From assembly GCA_008802785.1 (NCBI GenBank), contig VUYT01000021.1:1-64000 (forward strand): a stretch of DNA of 64,000 nt. The letters are read 5' to 3'. Source of the stretch: Symmetrospora coprosmae. Lineage: Eukaryota > Basidiomycota > Cystobasidiomycetes > Symmetrosporaceae. A model generated the notes under the pieces. That model was given only the letters and a program-made list of their open reading frames with translations, was not told the origin of the DNA and searched no databases. Below, one piece after another: positions 56,910-64,000 of this stretch. Position numbers and translations under genes: made by a program. Position 1 is the first letter of the stretch. Every line of letters begins with the position of its first letter.

Positions 56910-58255
56910 ATGTCGGCAGACCCGCCCCGCCGCCCGCCAGACCGCCTCCCTTCGCTGGGGAGGAGCAAGTCGTATCAGGGCCCGCCGCGGCGCAAGAGAG
57001 GGAGAGAGGTTCTCGAGGATATTACGTGGATTGTGAATGACCCGTCCAGCTGGAGGCATGCACCCGCGCATACTGCTGCTACTGCTGGGCCTACGCTGGA
57101 AGAAGCGGCTGCTACTGCGGCGGCGGCTGTTGCTGCTGCTGCTGCTGCTGAGGACGGCGTTGCGGATGCGCACATTGCCATGCAAGCGGGAGACGGCGAG
57201 GAGCGCGATGGCGAGCAGGACCAGCTGGTGAGCTTTTGTGTATCTACGAGTACACCACTGTCCAGCCTGTGCTGACCCCTATACAACAGCCCGCGGTTTT
57301 GACCTCTAGGGCCATCCTCCCTGCTCCTCCATCAGCAGCAGTCGCGCCCCCGACGCAGCGCTACATCTTCAACGCCAACGGGACCGTCAACGCCGCACGA
57401 GCGAATCCAGGCCTTCCACAGCGCCCGCCTCCACGCAGCTCATCCATGCTGCAGTACGGCCTCCCTCCCCGGCTCGCGCTGGACCCGTTCTCGAGCTCCC
57501 CCTCTTCCAGCTCGAACGCCGACTCGTCCTCGTCGTCGTCGCCCCCGTCCTCCCCGCGTCTACTTTCCTCATTTTACGGCCCTCCGCCCCCGTATGCACC
57601 TTCGCACCTGAGCCTGGGTGGGGGTTCCGGCAGTGCAGGCACGAGCAGCGGCGGGCGTGGCTTGCAGGGACAGCATCGAATCACACAAGCTGCCGCTGCA
57701 GCATCGTCTGTGGCAGGAGGAGGAGCCGGGCGCAGCTTGTCGCCGTCGCCCAGCATCAGGGCCCCGCCGCCGCTGAGCAGACGCAGCAGCGCGAGCAGTC
57801 TCGGTGGAAGCGGCGGTAGCTCTCTGGAACGGTCATCATCCTTCAGCACGACAACAGCAGCGTCGTCGTCATCACAGCCCATGCGCCGGGTTGCGTCCGC
57901 GTCTGCGACCTCGTACCGGACCCCACTTACTGGCGCGTTGAGCGCTCCGCTCCTCGGCATGCCGTCGACAATTGGACCAAGCGGGGCGAGCATCGTGTTT
58001 GGCAGGAGGAGCAGTTATGATGGAGGCGGTGTGTCGGCTGCACCGAGCTCGTCCTCGCACTCGTACTCGCACTCGCACTCGCGTGTCCCGGGCCTGCCGA
58101 GCATTGCGCAGAGCCCAGAGAGGAAGAAGACGAGGAGGGGGCGGTATGAGCTCGAGGAGAGCAGCGAGGAGGAGGAAGACAGTGACGCTGAGGATGGGTC
58201 CGAGGTGGACGACGGGGACGTTGACGCGCACGATGTTGGAGGGGATGTGCCGTGA
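56910..58255 (+). CDS. Disordered Ser/Pro/Ala-rich protein of unknown function
   Basis: Two exons (56910-57227, 57290-58255) give 427 residues. The start MSADPPRRPPDRLPSLGRSK is followed by RKRGREVLEDITWIVNDPSS, the only stretch that looks like a conserved short motif. Then an Ala tract (AAAVAAAAAAED) and a long Ser/Pro/Gly-rich part follow. The end is basic then acidic: RKKTRRGRYELEESSEEEED and a final Asp-rich tail. A QRYIFNANGTVNAAR segment may be a peptide motif. No enzyme domain is visible. It could be a regulatory or chromatin-associated factor, but the sequence does not say. The splice junction is canonical and in phase. Confidence 0.62.
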
Positions 58256-58541
58256 TTTGTCGCTGGCTGTTGGCTGTTCCCTCTCGCTGCTGAACCGCCC
58301 CGCACCCCACGGAGTGACTCGTTCCTACTGTTGCATAGATGCACATCGCTGCACACGACCCTGATGACCATGATAATGACAATGAGTGCATCCGACCTGT
58401 TGCCACCCTCGGAAGGGCAATTTCCCTTGCCCCTGCCGGAATCGCCCGCGCCCGCGATCCAGGGAGGGAGCCGAGGGAGACCAGCTTCTCCTCTCTCGAC
58501 GCCCCAACGACCACCGCCATATCAGATACAGACACAGCACC

Positions 58542-61124
58542 ATGCTGGGCAGCATTGCATCCACGTCGATGCCCTCCTTGCTGGGCAAGCATGCCGCAAA
58601 GGCAGTCCAGAGTGGGTTGCCTGGTACTCCCCCTGCGCGATTGCCGTGCCCTTGATTGGGTGCATCCGATGCATGCTCAGTGGTACAGCACGGCTCTGCA
58701 TGGCCCTCGATGCGGCATCGTGCAGTCACCCGCATTGTGCTCGCTGCCGGATGTTGGATGCTGACGATGCTCTGCTCCCCTCCCCTCCCCTCCCCTCTTC
58801 ACAGAGACGTCGGTCGCCCGGTCGCTGCACACCTCGGCGCGCAGGAATCGAGTGATTGGATCGCAGCCATTGAGGGCAAAGGAGGCGCCAGTCAGTCCTC
58901 TTGCTGCATTCGCTCCATCCTCTGAAGCCCCGATCTGACGCCTTTCTCACCGGATGTCCCGGACGTCTCGCAGTCCGTCATGTCGGGCAAGTACCCCGTC
59001 ATCGACCACGAGTACGATGCCATTGTCGTCGGAGCGGGAGGCGCCGGTCTGCGCGCTGCATTCGGTCTCGCAGAGGCTGGCTTCAACACGGCCTGCATCA
59101 CAAAGCTCTTCCCTACCCGATCTCACACCGTCGCCGCACAAGGAGGCGTCAATGCCGCGCTAGGCAACATGACCGAGGACGACTGGCGATGGCACATGTA
59201 CGACACTGTCAAAGGGTCCGACTGGCTCGGTGACCAGGACGCCATCCACTACATGTGCAGAGAGGCGCCAAAGTGGGTCCCGCTCTGCCTTTCTCCATGT
59301 CATGATTCCGCTCGCTGACCTATTCTTCTTTCCGTGATGTGCAGCGCGGTCATCGAGCTCGAGCACTACGGAGTCCCCTTCTCGCGCACAAAGGAGGGCA
59401 AGATCTACCAGCGTGCATTCGGTGGACAGTCGCTCAAGTACGGCAAGGGCGGACAGGCCTACCGATGCGCCGCCGCCGCCGACCGAACGGGACACGCCAT
59501 CCTACACACCCTCTACGGCCAGTCCCTCCGCCACAACACCAACTTCTTCATCGAGTACTTTGCGCTTGACCTCATCATGAATGTGGGTTTGCGTGTTAAT
59601 TAGAGGCATATCAGCAAAGGCCCCCAAGCTGAACCTTGCGCATCTCCCAGGACAAGGGCGAGTGTGTCGGAGTCACGGCCTACAACCAGGAAGACGGCAC
59701 GCTGCACCGCTTCCGCGCGCATAAGACGGTTCTCGCAACAGGAGGCTACGGGCGAGCGTACTTCAGCTGCACGTCGGCGCACACATGCTCCGGCGATGGC
59801 AACGCCATGGTTGCACGTGCGGGCCTGCCTCTGCAGGACCAGGAGTTCGTCCAGTTCCACCCTACCGGCGTGTACGGCGCTGGGTGCCTCATCACGGAGG
59901 GCTCGCGCGGAGAGGGAGGATACCTGCTCAACTCGGAGGGCGAGCGGTTCATGGAGCGCTACGCACCGACCGCAAAGGACCTGGCATCCCGAGACGTCGT
60001 CTCGCGTTCCATGACGATCGAGATCCGCGAGGGACGAGGTGTCGGGCCGGAGAAGGACCACATCTACCTCCAGCTCTCGCACCTGCCCCCGGAGGTCCTC
60101 CACGAGCGTCTCCCCGGTATCTCGGAGACGGCTGCCATCTTTGCCGGTGTCGACGTCACGAAGGACCCCATCCCTGTTCTCCCCACCGTGCACTACAACA
60201 TGGTGAGCATATCCCACTCTCTCGCTTTCTGCAACCTTTGCACACGCTGATGCAAGCTCCACCTACTCGCAGGGCGGAATCCCGACAAAGTACACGGGCG
60301 AGGTCATTACGGTCGACGAGAACGGCAAGGACAAGATCGTCCCTGGTCTGTACGCAGCCGGAGAGGCGGCATGTGTGTCGGTGCACGGCGCGAACCGACT
60401 CGGTGCCAACTCGCTGCTCGACATTGTCGTGTTTGGCCGAGCGTGCGCAAACCACATCAAGGAGACGTTCACCCCGGGCAAGCCGCACGAGAAGCTGGGC
60501 GACCACGACGGTATCGAAGGCTTCCAGGCGCTGGACGAGGTGCGCACGTCCAACGGCAGCAAGCACACGAGCGTGATCCGGAGCGAGATGCAGAAGTGCA
60601 TGCAGAGCGACGCGGCCGTGTTCCGGACGCAGGAGTCGCTCAGCGAGGGCAGCAAGCGCATGGGCGAGATTGTCAAAACGTACAAGGACCTCCACATCAA
60701 GGACCGGTCCATGTACTGGAACTCGGACCTCGTCGAAGGACTCGAGCTCCGCAACCTGCTCACCAACGCACACCAGACCGTCGTCTCTGCGGAGGCGAGG
60801 CAGGAGAGTCGAGGTGCTCACGCGCGAGAGGACTTCCCGGACCGTGACGACAAGAAGTGGATGAAGCAGTGGGTGTCCCCCCTCTCCGTTTCCTGGCTAG
60901 ACACCGCGGTTGCTGACGTGCGCATCTCTTCCAGCACCCTGTCGTGGCAGAAGGACATCCTCAAGGACGACGTCAAGCTTGCCTACAGGGACGTCACCGC
61001 CAACACGCTCGACGAGAACGAGTGCAAGGCTGTGCGTGACCGTCTGTCCTCCTCCGATGCTCGGTATCCGTACTGACAGAGATGCGCTCATCCGCAGGTC
61101 CCGCCTTTCGTGCGATCGTACTAG
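58542..61124 (+). CDS. SDH1: Succinate dehydrogenase flavoprotein subunit, mitochondrial
   Basis: Eight exons (58542-58611, 58805-58851, 58974-59272, 59345-59582, 59651-60202, 60273-60868, 60935-61031, 61098-61124) give 641 residues. SDH1 oxidises succinate to fumarate in complex II and the TCA cycle. The first two exons encode a mitochondrial presequence ([20 protein letters not shown], then [12 protein letters not shown]). The FAD site follows: [17 protein letters not shown], and [14 protein letters not shown] holds the His that binds FAD covalently. Further family blocks: [47 protein letters not shown]-like [16 protein letters not shown], and [18 protein letters not shown]. The C-terminal [19 protein letters not shown] leads to VPPFVRSY at the very end, as in other SDH1 proteins. 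All junctions are canonical. Confidence 0.96.
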
Positions 61125-61755
61125 ACGCTCGAGGCATTTTGCCGTGTGAGATCGCTGGCGTATGTTCGCCCCCGTCCTGCGCCCTGGAGGATAGGATCTG
61201 TTGGTACCATTCGCGCGCACTGATACGTGTAGATGTACCATGCTGCTTTCATCGCAAAAACCGTTCGATCTCGACTGATCCCTCCTACTGACGGTCGCGC
61301 CTGTCGTCGCGCTGACTACAGCGGCCCGCTGATGCTGCCTGCGCCCAGAACGCTGCCATCTGCGCAGGGTTCGACAACGCAGGTTTGCCCAATCTGACCA
61401 TTCTACCTTCCTCTACTCACGATCCCTCTGATATGCGTCAGACGCTTACAATATCCCAACATCGACTTGACACAATCATGGCGGTGCAGGTTAGCCAACG
61501 GAGGCATCAGCTGCTCCTGGTGGCAACACGCAAAGCTGCTGACCGACCTTTCACCCCGTCGCCGTGGGAATTTCGGACGGGCGGGACCGCAGGAGGGGGA
61601 CTTCAAGCGTCCGTGCGAGGGCCCTCTCTCCTCCTCGCGACGATATCAATACGGTTCCGACGCACATTTCAGCTCGCTGTACAGTCGTACTCCGGTATCT
61701 CGAGCGACAGCAACGAACGAGAGACGGCATCAGTACCCAAGTCCCGATCGAGGAT
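61125..61755. other. Intergenic region after SDH1
   Basis: This 631-base gap contains the SDH1 3' end and perhaps the promoter of the next gene. Open frames here overlap in several registers and show no conserved motif. I cannot support a gene. Confidence 0.4.
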
Positions 61756-62707
61756 ATGGAGAAAGTCACCGCATGCTTGTTGTGGTGGGCTTCCATCCTT
61801 TCTTTCTAGGCTGAACCTACCCTAGGCCAGGTGGACTGACGTGTGTCCTTGGCATTTAGCGGTTATTCCGACCGCTGGTCGGTGGCCATGCACAGTAGGA
61901 TAGATGCAGATCAACCCCTGAAGACGTGGTATGATCCTCTGACAGCTGGACGATCCCACTCCTCGGCTGTCTCCGTAGGGCACAAGCACGTCTGTCGGAT
62001 CTTGCTCGCCATAGCCAGGGACACCAACTACACCATCATCAAGAATAAAGAGAATTACGACTTGTCAGGCTTCGATTGTCCCATCGGAACGTGTACACTG
62101 GCACCTGCCGACAATAGAGGTCAGCGGCCATTTGACTTTCGGTCCCAGCGACTCCACATCTGATGATTCCTTCCTGATGCCATGCTCAGGCGGTCTCCTA
62201 TCCCACCTCAGATCTAGAGAGCATGCAAAATACAAGCTCGATGGGAAGAACCTGAACGATTCCCTGCGAGCCCCTCCGCTGCCGCCCAAAGCTCCCGCCG
62301 CAGCGCCCACATCGAAGAGGCGGCCGGCGGCACGAGCTCGAGAAAGGACGGGCGACCTGCAGGACGTACCGAAGATCCAGGAGAGCACGGCCATGCACCC
62401 AGGAGGGATGTTGTTCGGAAACGCTTGGCAGCAGCCAAAGAGGCTTGGACAGGCGCCGAGTCGACTAGTCAACAAGCAAACTCGGAGGGCTCAACGCGCA
62501 GATACAACAGAACGTGCTCAAGCCGCGCTCGGACTGATGACGCTGTCAAACGATACCGCCTTGCCACAGGCTTCGACTCTACGTGGCCAGGTTCCGCACA
62601 ACGGGAACGCTTTCGTCCTGCGGACCGACGGTAGCTTGGCCCCTGTCGCTACTGCTCGCCTACACGAGAGGCGGACACGAAGAGCACGTCCTCAACTCCT
62701 CAAGTGA
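61756..62707 (+). CDS. Cys/His-motif protein A (possible C2H2-like finger), unknown function
   Basis: Three exons (61756-61781, 61860-62119, 62190-62707) join in phase to 267 residues. The central part reads HKHVCRILLAIARDTNY, then SGFDCPIGTC and, across a GTCAGC...CTCAG intron, GGLLSHLRSREHAKYKLDG. The order C-x4-C, about 12 residues, H-x5-H resembles a C2H2 zinc finger. The tail is Pro/Ala/Arg-rich and probably disordered. The right-edge gene has the same layout, which is the main support for both. The first exon (26 nt) is the weakest part of the model. The gene might be a transcription factor or a DNA-binding remnant; I cannot name a family. Confidence 0.45.
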
Positions 62708-63259
62708 ACGTGCCTATTGTGCTCGCTATGGCCCGATTCCGTACCTATCTCCAATCCCCTTGTGCTCGTAACACCGGATTCCTACAAGGAATGCCGATTC
62801 CTCGCCAACACCAACTGACCCTAATGCAGGCCCTGAACGGCGTAGCAAACCTCTGTACCGCCCTCGCGCTGCTACACATTGCCAGCACACGGCAAATCGC
62901 ATATGCAGGCGCGTTTGCCAGCTAACCCTCATGAAAGGTTGATTCGCCACGCCTTACGGCCAGACTGTCGACCCCTTTTAAGCGCAGTATCTGACATATT
63001 AGCGGGCGGTCTGGACCCCTCACGAGCAGCTGGAGGTCAGGTGAGCTCCGTCGACCGCCTGCGCTGTGCATTGCCAGCATCTGGTGGCAAAACGGCTCGC
63101 TCAGCGTCGATGCGCTGACAAGCGGTGTCTTAATCCCCAGCGTAGGGAGCCAGCAGCGACGAGGGTGTCGCTTTCTGGCAAACCGAATCTGCGCTTTCTC
63201 GCCTCTACTTCTATCATCCCCGGTCATAATACAATTACCATTTCCAGACGATCGCAAGC
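62708..63259. other. Spacer between the two Cys/His genes
   Basis: This 552-base spacer is more AT-rich than the rest of the window. No further copy of the Cys/His motif and no other gene is seen. Confidence 0.4.
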
Positions 63260-64000
63260 ATGTCCGTACCTCCTGCCGCGGGCGTGAGATACTGCATATG
63301 GTGTGCACTTCAAGGCTATGGCTCAACGGCTTCTGTATTTCAGCTGAACCACTCCTTCGTCATTAGCGGATTCTCCACCGACAACAGGCAGCTCTATCCC
63401 GGTTCGTGTACAGGCTGTCCATCTTTGCACAGATGGGGATTGCCACTGACCGCCTACTCCCGCAGTCCACTTCAACGTATGCCATGCCCTCAGTCACATA
63501 GCGAGCACATTGCTTTGCCCCAACTACAATGCAACAGCGCATACCTGCCCGTTTCGCAACTGCCTCCTCAGAGACTCGTTTCAAGACAGAGGCAGGCTTT
63601 TACCTTATTTCTTTTCTTTATCCGTGGCTCTTGGCTGACATCAGCACGCTGGTGCGTCCCACTCGCAGAGAGTCTGCTTCGACACATCGAGGCTGCGCAT
63701 AATCCTAAAAACTTCAGGCTCAAAGATGAAACGCTGGGCGATCTCATAGAAGCCGGACGACGTGTGACCAATCCTGGGCGTCAATTAACACAGGCCAGCG
63801 TGGCTGTTGCCGGCCGCCCTAGTCGCGGCTTGCCTACAGCAGCCCCAACGCTCCGCTTGCCATCCCTGCCGCGAGCTGACGAGAGTCCCTATGCTGCCTC
63901 GGGCCAACATTACCAGACTTCTTCTGCCAGCACCTTCGCGCCGGCCCGTTTCCCGCGTGCTCCTCAGACACCTGCGGCTTCTCAGCCTCAGATACGCAGA
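63260..64000 (+). CDS. Cys/His-motif protein B, partial, runs off the window
   Basis: Two exons (63260-63401, 63466-63623) and a third from 63671 to the window end are joined in phase. The start MSVPPAAGVRYCIWCALQGY has a CxxC. HFNVCHALSHIAS and AHTCPFRN-CLL follow, then SLLRHIEAAHNPKNFRLKDE, so the order C-x4-C ... H-x4-H repeats that of protein A. The last exon is open for 110 codons to the edge and is Pro/Ala/Ser-rich. The junction at 63623/63671 uses a CTCGCAGAG acceptor and is uncertain: the resulting spacing between the Cys pair and the His pair is longer than in a standard finger. The gene continues outside the window. Confidence 0.45.
   Translation, partial: MSVPPAAGVRYCIWCALQGYGSTASVFQLNHSFVISGFSTDNRQLYPGSCTGCPSLHRWGLPLTAYSRSPLQRMPCPQSHSEHIALPQLQCNSAYLPVSQLPPQRLVSRQRQAFTLFLFFIRGSWLTSARWCVPLAESLLRHIEAAHNPKNFRLKDETLGDLIEAGRRVTNPGRQLTQASVAVAGRPSRGLPTAAPTLRLPSLPRADESPYAASGQHYQTSSASTFAPARFPRAPQTPAASQPQIRR

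Noticed and set aside
58331-58855. Frames of 140-175 codons overlapping the start of SDH1
   Set aside because: They overlap the SDH1 presequence exons in other registers; the register encoding the presequence explains the region.
1-64000. tRNA, rRNA, CRISPR arrays, LTR or other virus-like elements
   Set aside because: No cloverleaf with a GGTTCGAATCC-type arm, no spaced direct repeats, no long terminal repeats and no reverse transcriptase or capsid-like frames were seen by eye. A computed search could still find weak cases.

Overview
This window is nuclear DNA of a fungus, most likely a basidiomycete. It is GC-rich and gene-dense. Almost every gene is cut by many short introns of about 45-105 nt, with GTGAGT, GTGGGT or GTGCGT donors, CTGAC/CTAAC-type branch sites and CAG or TAG acceptors. 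Typical fungal genes are present: ORC2, COX9, RPB10, NMD3, VTS1, CHL1, a Skt5/Chs4-type protein, URI/Bud27 and SDH1. A smut-type (Ustilaginomycotina) yeast would fit the intron density and protein style, but that placement is inference. There is no sign of bacterial, viral, plasmid, tRNA, rRNA or CRISPR content. Gene models were built by eye. Exons were joined only where splice signals, reading phase and protein family agree. Intergenic gaps longer than 300 bases are listed.

Layout. 0-3.4 kb: the 3' end of a protein with a TnpB/Fanzor-like zinc ribbon, then COX9, then ORC2 on the minus strand. 3.6-10.7 kb: a DHA2-type MFS transporter, an unknown coiled-coil protein, and a PIN-like auxin efflux carrier family protein (minus). 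10.9-17.9 kb: an ASCC2/Cue3-like CUE protein (minus), F-box protein 1, and the SAM-domain RNA-binding protein VTS1. 18-22.6 kb: three paralogous HAD phosphatases of the PHO13 type. 22.9-31 kb: a bHLH factor, a Skt5/Chs4-like chitin synthase activator with a CaaX box, and the helicase CHL1 (minus). 31.2-36.7 kb: F-box proteins 2 and 3, RPB10 (minus), and NMD3. 36.9-43.1 kb: a very long VPS9-domain protein (minus). 44-52.3 kb: a Gly/Trp-rich protein, endonuclease V, an RS-like protein (minus), URI/Bud27 and a small probably mitochondrial protein. 52.6-56.6 kb: F-box protein 4 (minus) and a tandem pair of LURP-one-related proteins. 56.9-64 kb: a disordered protein, SDH1, and two related Cys/His-containing genes; the second runs off the window.

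How the genes relate. Most are independent housekeeping genes: DNA replication and cohesion (ORC2, CHL1), respiration (COX9, SDH1), RNA polymerase and ribosome supply (RPB10, NMD3, URI), mRNA and translation control (VTS1, ASCC2/Cue3), endosome traffic (VPS9 protein) and cell wall (Skt5-like). Laid over these are local gene families: four F-box-like paralogues, three HAD phosphatases, two LURP-one proteins and two Cys/His proteins. These repeated families, and the unusually small exons (8 nt in RPB10, 13 nt in a HAD phosphatase, 15 nt in COX9), are the most distinctive traits of the window. I found no gene cluster that clearly forms a new multi-gene system.
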